Notes under the pieces: generated by a model
Database searches by the model: none
What the model was told of the DNA's origin: nothing
The model's input: only the letters and a program-made list of their open reading frames with translations
From: Bacteroidales bacterium
GTDB taxonomy: Bacteria > Bacteroidota > Bacteroidia > Bacteroidales > UBA3663
Assembly (NCBI GenBank): GCA_017548545.1
Contig: JAFYZW010000136.1
Coordinates: 47,516-111,515, forward strand
Direction: 5' to 3'
DNA length: 64,000 nt
In this document: positions 36,100 to 43,181 of the stretch, piece after piece
How the letters are laid out: the number at the start of each line of letters is the position of its first letter
Position numbering within the stretch: position 1 is the stretch's first letter
Position numbers and translations under genes: made by a program

Positions 36100-36894
36100 A
36101 TGTACTCCGTCCTGATCGTTGACGACGAATTCCTAGCACGCAAGCTGCTGCAGGATTACGTCAAGAAGATTCCCGAGCTCGAACTCGCAGGCACAGCGCA
36201 GAACGCCTTCGAAGCCTACAGTTTCTGCAAGGAACACCATGTCGATATCCTCCTCCTCGACATCCACATGCCCGACCTCAACGGCATCGAGTTGGCGCGC
36301 ACCCTCAAGGATGTGCCCGCAGTCATTTTCACCACAGCCTATAGCGAATATGCGCTCGAGAGCTACGAAGTCGCCGCCGTCGATTACCTCCTCAAGCCCA
36401 TAGCCCTCCCCCGCTTCATGCAGGCCATCGAGAGAGCCATCGCCAAGCTCAAAGGCATGGAGACAGCAGCACCCTCCGACTCCTCAAACCCCTCAAACCT
36501 TTCGAACTCTTCGAACATTTCGAACTCTTCGAACATTTCGAACTCCTCAACCCCCTCAAACTCCTCAAACCCCTCAAACCCTTCAACCCCTTCTTTCCTC
36601 CTCGTCAAGGCCGATTACAAGCTCTACAAGATCAACTTCGACGACCTCATCTACATCGAGGGGCAGCACGAGTACGTATCGTTCTACACCAAGACCAAGC
36701 GCATCACCGCGCTCTACAGCCTCAAGTCGCTCGAAGAGCAGTTACCCCGCGACAAGTTCATCCGCGTGCACAAGAGCTACATTGTCTCCATCAACCATAT
36801 CTCCGAGATAGAGCAGCTCTCCGTCACCGTAGCCGACAAGAAGATCCCCATCGGTGGCAGCTACCGCGAAAATCTCTTGGAGAGGTTGGGGTAA
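36100..36894 (+). CDS. LytTR-family response regulator with a repeat-encoded linker
   Basis: 264 residues from the ATG at 36100. Residues 1-120 are a receiver domain with Asp8/Asp9, phosphoacceptor Asp54 (LLLLDIHMPDLNG) and the conserved Lys in YLLKPIALPRF. Residues about 167-264 are a LytTR DNA-binding domain (DDLIYIEGQHEYVSFYT, FIRVHKSYIVSINHI). In between, about 40 residues consist of Ser/Asn/Pro triplets (SNPSNLSNSSNISNSS and so on) encoded by a nonamer array, which is far longer than the short linker usual in this family. It is co-transcribed with the LytS kinase. The target genes are unknown. Confidence 0.92.
   Translation: MYSVLIVDDEFLARKLLQDYVKKIPELELAGTAQNAFEAYSFCKEHHVDILLLDIHMPDLNGIELARTLKDVPAVIFTTAYSEYALESYEVAAVDYLLKPIALPRFMQAIERAIAKLKGMETAAPSDSSNPSNLSNSSNISNSSNISNSSTPSNSSNPSNPSTPSFLLVKADYKLYKINFDDLIYIEGQHEYVSFYTKTKRITALYSLKSLEEQLPRDKFIRVHKSYIVSINHISEIEQLSVTVADKKIPIGGSYRENLLERLG
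36480..36597 (+). repeat. Thirteen-unit nonamer array encoding the regulator linker
   Basis: Consecutive 9-bp units such as TTCGAACTC, TTCGAACAT, CTCAAACTC, CTCAAACCC and TTCAACCCC. They alternate between TCGAA and TCAAA cores and stay in frame throughout. This is the longest array in the window. Confidence 0.92.
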
Positions 36895-36902
36895 GAGGAA
36901 TT

Positions 36903-36938
36903 CAGCTCTGCGGAAAAATCGCAGAGCTGATTGCTTTT
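36903..36938. terminator. Terminator between the response regulator and the DprA-like operon
   Basis: CAGCTCTGCG (36903-36912) pairs with 36920-36929 around a GAAAAAT loop, followed by ATTGCTTTT. It lies between two convergent genes and can serve both. Confidence 0.75.
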
Positions 36939-38145
36939 ATTCTTGCTGTGGTGCATCCTTTCCTAAAAGTTCACGATACTTAGCAATTGCCTCACTATTT
37001 CGTTCGAAATAAGCAAGGTTCAAAGCTCGTTGAAAGAGGCGTTTGTTGGGTTTCTTTGCCAGCTGTAATGCTTCATCCAGAAGCGCATGGGCAATCTGCG
37101 GGTCAAATTTTTCATCCTTATTAATCGGCTCATGGAATTTGCTAGGCATAGCTTTGAAAAGACGAGACATCACCCTTTCGGCAAGTGATGGAAGCCAGAT
37201 TTCATTAACCTTAGTCGCTTTCCAATCTTCCTTCCGCAAATTCTCTGGACCCCACAAACTAAAGAATGCCGTGAAATTGAAGTCTGTTAAGTTCGAATAA
37301 TACTTGACCACTTGGAATAGGACCAAAGAATGCAACAGGGATGGCTTTTCTATGTCGCTCAAATTAAGATATTGAGCCAACAGTTGACGCATCTCAAGCG
37401 ATGAAACTGGATTTACTTTCGTCGCCGATTCCCAAGGCATAAGTTCTTCCGAGCTAGACGCTGTATTCATAGATGTTTCATCTAAAGTTTCCGATGCCGA
37501 ACCATTGCAGCCTCCAAAAGTTTCATTATTAACATCGATAGAGGGACGTCCTTCTTTTAATCTATTATATATGGCCCATCCCATCCGAATAGCATTGTTC
37601 TTTGCCTTCTGGGCATCTGTTTCAATCACTTCATTCTGTACCTCATTTTTAAGCACACTCACATTCTTAATGCCCAAAAGTTGACGAGCAAGATTGCCAT
37701 TCTCTGCCATATAACCTACTACGATATGTTCTGCAATGGCTATCATCAGTTGATTACGAGCAGCAGAAGTCTTTCCCGAAGCATCTTTAACCGTTTCATC
37801 GGTAATGGGCGAGACAATAACCATGTGTCCAGATTGCATAGCTGTCATTTCCTGCGGGGTCAGCCTTAATTCTTCAAGATTTTCGGGAATGGCATTAGCC
37901 AAAGCGAGAACAACGGGGATACCACGATCTATAAGCAAGCGACGAGCTAAACGCTCCTCCCCGGTAAGGTTGCCGCAGATGACACATGTATTGGCAAAAT
38001 CAAGGCCATCAATCCATCGACGAATAGCATTAGACACGCTCTCTGGAACACGATGTGAGCAAAGAAATGCCGTCATTGGACTAAGCAGCATGGAAGCATC
38101 ACCCAGATAACTCAAGGTCCGATTTTTGATGGTTATAGTATACAT
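36937..38145 (-). CDS. DprA/SLOG-like protein with extra C-terminal domain
   Basis: 402 residues, without a signal peptide. Residues about 24-95 form a Rossmann-like segment (FLCSHRVPESVSNAIRRW, TCVICGNLTGEERLARRLL, GIPVVLALANAIP) that resembles the nucleotide-binding core of DprA/SLOG proteins and is clearly paralogous to the 207-residue protein two genes upstream. The segment to about residue 200 is helical. The C-terminal 180 residues have no family I recognise, and their end (LQLAKKPNKRLFQRALNLAYFERNSEAIAKYRELLG) looks TPR-like. It is the third gene of a three-gene minus-strand unit, 57 bp after the XRE gene. A role in competence, DNA uptake or nucleotide-sensing defence is conceivable but not shown. 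AT-richer than its surroundings. Confidence 0.65.
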   Translation of the reverse strand: MYTITIKNRTLSYLGDASMLLSPMTAFLCSHRVPESVSNAIRRWIDGLDFANTCVICGNLTGEERLARRLLIDRGIPVVLALANAIPENLEELRLTPQEMTAMQSGHMVIVSPITDETVKDASGKTSAARNQLMIAIAEHIVVGYMAENGNLARQLLGIKNVSVLKNEVQNEVIETDAQKAKNNAIRMGWAIYNRLKEGRPSIDVNNETFGGCNGSASETLDETSMNTASSSEELMPWESATKVNPVSSLEMRQLLAQYLNLSDIEKPSLLHSLVLFQVVKYYSNLTDFNFTAFFSLWGPENLRKEDWKATKVNEIWLPSLAERVMSRLFKAMPSKFHEPINKDEKFDPQIAHALLDEALQLAKKPNKRLFQRALNLAYFERNSEAIAKYRELLGKDAPQQE

Positions 38146-38202
38146 GACTTTCTTGTTATTTAATTAATAAACTATTATCGATTAAGAATATGAATAGGGA
38201 TA

Positions 38203-38640
38203 CTAATCCTCATCGGAATCATCTGCTACCATCGACAAGGGAGATTCTTCATCTTCATCCGCAAAATAGGATTTTATGGTAGTGGGTTGTATCTCCCCAG
38301 TAATAGTTCCTGTTAGGATTAAAGGAGAGTTGCTGTCAGAAGCGCTTCTCGACACTCGCTTGCGTTGCGACTGTATGAAACGCGACAACGCAGCTTCATC
38401 AATCTCCTTTTCTTTTAGAAATGGCTCAATCATATCCAAGCGATTAAGAGCCTTGAGCACCTGCACCAAGCTTAATAAAGAAGTGTTGTGCCCCGTTTCC
38501 ATCTGACTGATCGAGAACATCGAGAGTCCACTCTTCTCGGCAAGCTCTTTCTGCTTGATGTTCTGCTCCAGCCGGATTTCCTTCATCCGAACTCCAATCT
38601 TCTTCAGAATATCGTTCTCATTCATTTCGTTCATGTTCAT
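38203..38640 (-). CDS. XRE-family helix-turn-helix regulator
   Basis: 145 residues. Residues about 10-66 are a Cro/CI-type helix-turn-helix (IGVRMKEIRLEQNIKQKELA, KSGLSMFSISQMETG). The remainder is a Ser-rich, strongly acidic tail (FADEDEESPLSMVADDSDED). Several in-frame ATGs occur in the first six codons and I keep the first. It lies 4 bp after the 207-residue DprA-like gene, so it is translationally close-coupled, and probably regulates the unit or acts as its antitoxin-like partner. The acidic tail would allow protein-protein contact. No operator palindrome was evident near the promoter at 39308-39339. Confidence 0.8.
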   Translation of the reverse strand: MNMNEMNENDILKKIGVRMKEIRLEQNIKQKELAEKSGLSMFSISQMETGHNTSLLSLVQVLKALNRLDMIEPFLKEKEIDEAALSRFIQSQRKRVSRSASDSNSPLILTGTITGEIQPTTIKSYFADEDEESPLSMVADDSDED

Positions 38641-38644
38641 AGTT

Positions 38645-39268
38645 TTATACAGCTAAAAGATAATCATAATCGTCATCACAAACTACCGAAATAGCTGACT
38701 CAGAGTCATTCTTTGTCATTGGAACCTCTTCTTCGACCTCATTCATATCAAGCACCTCTACTTTGCGTTTCCAAAGCAGATGCTCGAAATATCCGTTCTT
38801 GCCAATGCAACCCAAGACAAATTGATCTCCGACCCAACGCATCCAGTAATTGCGCACAAGAATAGACCTCTTGGTAGGTGTTGACACCGAAACATTTTCG
38901 GTCGATGCCACCATGAGAAGACGGTGTTCTGTAAGTGCTTCGTCAAGCAGTTCCATTGTTTCCTGTTCTGTCATTCTCCACCCCAGATTCAATTCCTCAA
39001 GACATGAGGGTATGACTGTAGCCAAAGGGAGAATAACTGATATCTTTTTGCGGAGGAGAAGGCGAAGCATATAACGTTCGATACCTGTTGAATTGCCACA
39101 AACAACACAGTCCTTGTCTGGGTTGAGAGTCTTGATCCACTGGCGAATCGATTTGAAGATAGACTTCGGCACGTCGTATGGACAAAAGAAAACAGTTTTC
39201 TTCTCCTCAAGGAGGGCTTGTTCGCCAAAGTAGTTGAACAAAGCGTTTCGGGTTTCAGTCTTTTCCAT
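38645..39268 (-). CDS. Small DprA/SLOG-like protein
   Basis: 207 residues, without a signal peptide. The segment from residue 25 (VFFCPYDVPKSIFKSIRQW, CVVCGNSTGIERYMLRLLL, ISVILPLATVIPSCLEEL) matches the N-terminal domain of the 402-residue protein almost position for position, including the CGNxTGxER phrase. The Phe-Cys-Pro/Phe-Leu-Cys and S/G-rich turn recall the SLOG fold of DprA, but the canonical DprA GGARGID-type motif is absent. The C-terminus is acidic (SAISVVCDDDYDYLLAV). It is the first gene of the unit and has an exact Bacteroidetes promoter 40 bp upstream. Function unknown. Confidence 0.65.
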   Translation of the reverse strand: MEKTETRNALFNYFGEQALLEEKKTVFFCPYDVPKSIFKSIRQWIKTLNPDKDCVVCGNSTGIERYMLRLLLRKKISVILPLATVIPSCLEELNLGWRMTEQETMELLDEALTEHRLLMVASTENVSVSTPTKRSILVRNYWMRWVGDQFVLGCIGKNGYFEHLLWKRKVEVLDMNEVEEEVPMTKNDSESAISVVCDDDYDYLLAV

Positions 39269-39307
39269 AATAGAAATGATTAAAGGAATTATTATTGTTT
39301 TTCACCG

Positions 39308-39339
39308 CAAAAATACATTCTAAATTTAGATATTCCAAA
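39308..39339 (-). promoter_or_regulatory. Promoter of the DprA-like/XRE/DprA-like unit
   Basis: Minus strand: TTTG (39339-39336), 20-nt spacer, TATTTTTG (39315-39308), which fits TAnnTTTG. Confidence 0.75.
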
Positions 39340-39360
39340 AATTATCTGAATATTTTCTTC

Positions 39361-39436
39361 AAAAAAATAAATAACTATAATAAAAAAGCGCAATTTGCAA
39401 TGTTTATATCACAAATTACGCCTTGTTATTATAGTT
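39361..39436 (-). terminator. Long AT-rich hairpin after the aryl-polyene-like cluster
   Basis: AACTATAATAA (39373-39383) pairs with 39426-39436, and an inner GCG-AATTTG/CAAATT-CGC stem extends it. On the minus strand it is followed by TTATTTTTTT. It ends the cluster whose last gene stops at 39451. Confidence 0.75.
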
Positions 39437-39450
39437 TTATCTAATATTAA

Positions 39451-40182
39451 TTACTTTTCTTTACTTCTCTTCCAAATCATCAGCCACCAACCGAAGAAGA
39501 TGCTGACGAAGAAAAGGATGGTATTGAGGGCGAAGATGCGGATGAAATCCCATAGTGGACGGAAATGCGAGACGCGCTCTTCCTTGGGAGGATAATACAC
39601 ACGGATAGGAACGGTGTCGAAGGGCACCCCATGCCAGGCAGCGAAGACCAGCAGCTCGAGCTCGGCTTCGTAGCGCGAAGTAATCAGATTGAGCCAATGC
39701 AGATGATGCAGGGGATAGAGGCGATAGCCGCTCTGCGTGTCGGGAAGATACTGCCACGTCTGAAATGCAAACCAGAAGTTGGCTAACCTTGTGGCAAAGA
39801 TCGCTCCCCGTGTCTTGTTCTCATGTTCCAGCTCCCGTCGGCCTATGATGATGACCGGACGCACCCACTCCTTGGCTTTCTCCAGGAAGAGCGGCAAATC
39901 CTCGGGATAGTGCTGCCCGTCGCTGTCGATGGTGATTGCACAGTCGTAGCCGAGACGCTTGGCTTCGCGAAAACCCGTGACGAGCGCATGCCCCTTGCCT
40001 CGGTTCTCGGGATAACTGACCACATGCAGCGGATGGGGGTACGAGTCGAGCAGCTGCTGGGTGTGGTCGGTCGATCCGTCGTTCACCACCATGATGTCGG
40101 ACGTGAAGGGCTGCAGGCGATCGAGAACCGTCTGGAGCGTCTTGGCGTTGTTGTAGGTCGGGATTAAGACGAGAATGCGCAT
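39451..40182 (-). CDS. Family 2 glycosyltransferase, dolichyl-phosphate-mannose-synthase-like
   Basis: 243 residues. The GT-A core is clear: VLIPTYNNAKTLQTVLDRL, MVVNDGSTDHT, GKGHALVTGF and the metal-binding ITIDSDGQHYPED. QSGYRLYPL lies in the acceptor region. One membrane segment follows near the C-terminus (IFALNTILFFVSIFFGWWLMI). GT2 enzymes of this type occur in aryl-polyene and flexirubin clusters, where they may decorate the lipid product; the donor sugar is unknown. It overlaps the dehydratase-like gene upstream by 19 bp. It is the last gene of the cluster on this side. Confidence 0.9.
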   Translation of the reverse strand: MRILVLIPTYNNAKTLQTVLDRLQPFTSDIMVVNDGSTDHTQQLLDSYPHPLHVVSYPENRGKGHALVTGFREAKRLGYDCAITIDSDGQHYPEDLPLFLEKAKEWVRPVIIIGRRELEHENKTRGAIFATRLANFWFAFQTWQYLPDTQSGYRLYPLHHLHWLNLITSRYEAELELLVFAAWHGVPFDTVPIRVYYPPKEERVSHFRPLWDFIRIFALNTILFFVSIFFGWWLMIWKRSKEK

Positions 40183-40532
40183 GTGAGGCGGGCGAAGATG
40201 AGGGGACCGTCGGAGAGGGTGGCTTGCAGCTGGGCGGGATTGCCCTGAAGATGAACGTCAACATAGGGATGATGCTGGGGTTCGAGGAGGGCGAGGAACT
40301 TGAGGTTCGTGATCTGCCTGATCTGCAAGGCGGGGGCATGGAAATGGTCTTGCGCCAACTCCTGCACGAGCTGGATGATGCACGCGCCTGGTGTGATGGG
40401 GCGACCGGGGAAATGCGACCGATAGATGTCGCTATCGGGATGCAGCTGGATGCGATAGACCACCGTCGCACCTTCCTCGGGGGTCGATGCGGGTCGCTCG
40501 ATGATGTCGTATAACGTGTGTCGAAGCTCCAT
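40164..40532 (-). CDS. Hot-dog 3-hydroxyacyl-ACP dehydratase-like protein
   Basis: 122 residues. The FabZ/FabA hot-dog signature HFPGRPITPGACIIQLVQELA carries the catalytic His, but the conserved downstream Glu/Asp position is taken by Gln (IIQLVQE), so activity is uncertain. The protein is shorter than housekeeping FabZ (about 145). It follows the EamA gene by 3 bp and overlaps the GT2 gene by 19 bp, so all three are translated from one message. In aryl-polyene clusters two dehydratases of this kind act on the growing polyene; the second one here is at 44878. Confidence 0.8.
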   Translation of the reverse strand: MELRHTLYDIIERPASTPEEGATVVYRIQLHPDSDIYRSHFPGRPITPGACIIQLVQELAQDHFHAPALQIRQITNLKFLALLEPQHHPYVDVHLQGNPAQLQATLSDGPLIFARLTCAFSS

Positions 40533-40535
40533 GAT

Positions 40536-40883
40536 TTATCGCGTGACGAGATAACAACCTGCCATGATGAGCAGCACGCCAATCCATGCCGTGAGGGATA
40601 TGTGCTCGTCGAAGAGCCATAGGGCGGCTATCATGCCGAAGACGTAAGCCAGCGAGGACAGCGGATAGGCCTGGCTGAAGGGATAGTTGCGGAGGATATA
40701 CATCCACAGGATGCCTGCCCCACAGAAACTGATGCCACACGCTAGCCACCACCAGTTGGTGAGCTGGCTGGCGAAGAAGCCCGTACTCCACTCGAACGCG
40801 CCTGCTGCTCGCAGCGCGAACTTGAGCAGGACTTGTCCTGCGGCAAGGAGAAGGGCTTGGATTATGGCGAGGGGGAGGAGCAT
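40536..40883 (-). CDS. Small EamA/SMR-type membrane transporter
   Basis: 115 residues with four membrane segments, starting at the ATG at 40883 (MLLPLAIIQALLLAAGQVLLKFAL). The segments GISFCGAGILWMYILRNYPFSQAYPLSSLAYVFG and AWIGVLLIMAGCYLVTR are typical for the ArnE/SMR side of the drug/metabolite transporter superfamily. It may work as a dimer to flip a lipid or the cluster product. The start codon shares one base with the stop of the ketosynthase gene (TAATG), so translation is coupled, and a nonamer array ends 5 bp before it. Confidence 0.85.
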   Translation of the reverse strand: MLLPLAIIQALLLAAGQVLLKFALRAAGAFEWSTGFFASQLTNWWWLACGISFCGAGILWMYILRNYPFSQAYPLSSLAYVFGMIAALWLFDEHISLTAWIGVLLIMAGCYLVTR

Positions 40884-42886
40884 TATAGGGTTTGAGGAGT
40901 TTGAGGGGTTGCTTCCTTCGGTGCGCGCGAGCGGAGCTCGGAGCGAGGGGTTTGAGGGGGTTGAGGGTTTGAGAGGTTTGAAAGCTCCGAAAAAGTGGTG
41001 AATTCGGCGAGGGGGTGACAATCGGGAGGGAGAGCGTCGGCAGTGACGAGAAGGTAGCTGCGGTTGTCGAAAGCGGGGATGCTGTCGTGGATGCCGACGA
41101 GGGCGCTGCGCACGCGGCCCGACTGCATCTGGAGCCATGCGTCAAGAAGGGCATGGGGCAGAGAGTCGGAAAGCTGCGAATGGGTGTTGTTGTAGCCGTG
41201 GTTGTGCGTCTGGATGGCGATGAGCGAACTCATCGTGTTGTGCGTGGATTGCATGAACAACGTGGGCTTGAGGAACGCTTCGCCCTGGCGCATCATGTCG
41301 TGGAAGAACGAGATGGCGGAGACGGCACTGCCCCACACCGTGGCTGTGATGATGGCTTCGGGAACAAGGTCGGGATATTGCCGCAAGGTCTCCAACGAAC
41401 AGCACAGGGTGCGCTTGAGCAGCTTGTCGAAGCGTCGCGATTCGAGGGGCGCGAGATAGTCGCGGAAGTTGGGATCGACGTTGGGAGAAAGGAGGGTTTG
41501 AGCGAGAAGGTAAACCGTTCTCGTAGGGGTTTGAGGGGTTTGAGGGGTTGCTTCCTTCGGTGCGCGCGAGCGGAGCTCGGAGTGAGGAGTTTGAGGAGTT
41601 TGAGAGGGTTGAGAGGAGGCCGCCTGCGGCGGTGTTTGAGGCTCGGGATAGGATGAAAGGATGAGCGAGCTGTCGTTGCCTCCGAAGGCGAAGGAGTTGA
41701 TGAGGACCCCCTCATTCCCCCTTAAAGGGGGAAGATTGAATTTTACATCGGCTACGACGGGGATGTCGAAGCCCCCTTCGATTCCCCCGGAAGGGGAAAG
41801 AGGGATGGGGGTTTGGAAGTTGAGGTTGATGGGGAGGAAGTGGTGATGGAGGGCGAGGAGACAGAAGGCGGCTTCGATGCTGCCGCTGGCTGAGGTGGTG
41901 TGTCCGGTGAAGCCCTTGGTGCTGCTGAAGGGGGGCAGCTTGTCGCCGAAGACGCGATGCAGGGCATTGAGCTCGCTGAGGTCGTTGTTGGGCGTGCCTG
42001 TGCCGTGACAATTGATGTAGGTGATGTCGGAGGGCTGCAAATGGGCATCGTCGAGGGCGCGGCGCATGGCCAGCACGGCTCCCTCGCCATCGGGCGAAGA
42101 GGCGGTCTGATGATAGGCGTCGCACGCATTGCCGAAGCCGCGCAACACGGCCAGGGGCTTCACGCCACGACGTAGCGCGGATGCCTCGCTCTCGATGACC
42201 AGATAAGCGGCTCCTTCGCCGAGGTTGATGCCGTTGCGCTGTGCATCGAACGGACGGCAGGGCTGCTGGTCGAGGATCATCAGCGTATTGAAGCCGTTGA
42301 GATGCAGACGCGACAAACCTTCGCTGCCTCCCGCCACGACGCGCTCGAAATGTCCCTGGCGCACCAGCTCGACGGCCATCCCGATGGCATTGGCTGCCGA
42401 GGAACAGGCGGTGGAGATGGTATCGACGAAGGCGAACTGCCCGAAGCCCCGCGCGATGTCGAGCGTGGAGGTGCCGCAGTCGTAGTTGTAGTGGACAATC
42501 TGCCCGTCGGGTGTCACCGAGGCCTCGATCTCGGTGCGGTCCATGCCGCCGACAGTCGTTCCCGAGATGAGGGCGGTGCGGGCATAGTCGTCGGACGTGG
42601 TGAGCCCTGCCTGCTGGAGCGCCTCACGCAGGGCGAGACGTCCGATGAGGGCGGTGCGGCTCTGTGGTGCCTCGGCGTCAGAGGGTACCCCTACTCGCTC
42701 CATGAGCTCGTCAAAACTGAGCTTGACCTCCCCTACCAGCATGTCGCGATGCACCGTCGCGAGGTACAGCACGGGGGCAATACCTGAACGATGTTCACGC
42801 AGCGAGGCGAGTGTCTGCTCTTTGCCGACACCTATGGCGCTCACTACGCCGTAACCGGAGACGACTATGGGGTTTGAGGGGTTCAA
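40883..42886 (-). CDS. Ketosynthase fused through a repeat cassette to a KS-like second domain
   Basis: 667 residues. Residues 1-415 are a FabF-like beta-ketoacyl-ACP synthase with an intact Cys-His-His triad (TISTACSSAANAIG near 160, INCHGTGTPNND, KGFTGHTTSASG). Residues about 416-454 are encoded by a nonamer/40-bp-core cassette (SELRSRAPKEATPQTPQT). Residues about 455-630 resemble the Ketoacyl-synt_2 domain (FDKLLKRTLCCSLETL, QSTHNTMSSLIAIQTHNHGY) and lack a catalytic Cys. The final 30 residues come from a second copy of the cassette. No ATG is available at the N-terminus; the only sensible start is TTG at 42886, itself inside a nonamer unit. It is the third ketide-assembly gene of the cluster. 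Confidence 0.85.
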   Translation of the reverse strand: MNPSNPIVVSGYGVVSAIGVGKEQTLASLREHRSGIAPVLYLATVHRDMLVGEVKLSFDELMERVGVPSDAEAPQSRTALIGRLALREALQQAGLTTSDDYARTALISGTTVGGMDRTEIEASVTPDGQIVHYNYDCGTSTLDIARGFGQFAFVDTISTACSSAANAIGMAVELVRQGHFERVVAGGSEGLSRLHLNGFNTLMILDQQPCRPFDAQRNGINLGEGAAYLVIESEASALRRGVKPLAVLRGFGNACDAYHQTASSPDGEGAVLAMRRALDDAHLQPSDITYINCHGTGTPNNDLSELNALHRVFGDKLPPFSSTKGFTGHTTSASGSIEAAFCLLALHHHFLPINLNFQTPIPLSPSGGIEGGFDIPVVADVKFNLPPLRGNEGVLINSFAFGGNDSSLILSSYPEPQTPPQAASSQPSQTPQTPHSELRSRAPKEATPQTPQTPTRTVYLLAQTLLSPNVDPNFRDYLAPLESRRFDKLLKRTLCCSLETLRQYPDLVPEAIITATVWGSAVSAISFFHDMMRQGEAFLKPTLFMQSTHNTMSSLIAIQTHNHGYNNTHSQLSDSLPHALLDAWLQMQSGRVRSALVGIHDSIPAFDNRSYLLVTADALPPDCHPLAEFTTFSELSNLSNPQPPQTPRSELRSRAPKEATPQTPQTL
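40888..40983 (-). repeat. Nonamer/core cassette 1 at the ketosynthase C-terminus
   Basis: An array (TTTGAGGAG/TTTGAGGGG units), the 40-bp core at 40909-40948, then further units. Encodes the tail of the ketosynthase and ends 5 bp before the EamA start codon. Confidence 0.9.
41524..41642 (-). repeat. Nonamer/core cassette 2 between the two ketosynthase domains
   Basis: Two TTTGAGGGG units, the 40-bp core at 41548-41587 (one C-to-T difference from the other copies), then five degenerate units and a GGCCGCCTGCGGC palindrome. In frame throughout. Confidence 0.9.
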
Positions 42887-42916
42887 GAGTTCAAGAGGTT
42901 TGAGAGTTTGAGGGGT
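42871..42916 (-). repeat. Nonamer array spanning the ketosynthase start
   Basis: About five degenerate units (GGTTTGAGG, GGTTCAAGA, GTTCAAGAG, GTTTGAGAG and so on) fill the 35 bp between the ACP stop and the ketosynthase TTG start and run on into its first codons (NPSNP). Confidence 0.88.
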
Positions 42917-42921
42917 TCTTT

Positions 42922-43179
42922 TTATCTTGTGCGGTTGGCCTGGATGAATTCGGCCATGGTGCGGATGGACTTGAAGATCTCCTTGCCCTGGGCGGGCGAC
43001 TGGAGCTTGATGCCGTATTCCTTCTCGAGGATCATGATGAGTTCGAGGGCGTCGATGGAGTCGAGCCCGAGGCCTTCGCCGAAGAGTGGGGCATCGGCGT
43101 CGATATCTGCGGGGGTCAGGTCTTCGAGGTTCAGGGCCTCGATCACTTGCTGTTTTAGAGTTTCAATTAGTTCGTTCAT
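42922..43179 (-). CDS. Acyl carrier protein
   Basis: 85 residues, acidic, starting MNELIETLKQQVIEALNLED. The phosphopantetheine attachment site is Ser41 in GLGLDSIDALEL. The C-terminal helix (GKEIFKSIRTMAEFIQANR) is complete. It would carry the growing chain for the two ketosynthases and two dehydratases of this cluster. It lies 2 bp after the 563-residue ketosynthase gene, with the nonamer array and second ketosynthase following. A longer in-frame extension upstream is only the antisense-like continuation of the frame and is not used. Confidence 0.93.
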   Translation of the reverse strand: MNELIETLKQQVIEALNLEDLTPADIDADAPLFGEGLGLDSIDALELIMILEKEYGIKLQSPAQGKEIFKSIRTMAEFIQANRTR

Positions 43180-43181
43180 TT

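Noticed and set aside
36480..36597. Regular short repeats considered as a CRISPR array
   Set aside because: Units are 9 bp, contiguous, without spacers, and are translated in frame; there are no cas genes in the window.
38203..38640. Classical toxin-antitoxin pair with a neighbour
   Set aside because: Neither flanking protein resembles a known toxin fold, and both are larger than typical toxins.
38645..39268. Annotation as genuine DprA (competence protein)
   Set aside because: The canonical GGARGID-type DNA/nucleotide motif and the C-terminal winged helix are missing. Only a SLOG-like resemblance is supported.
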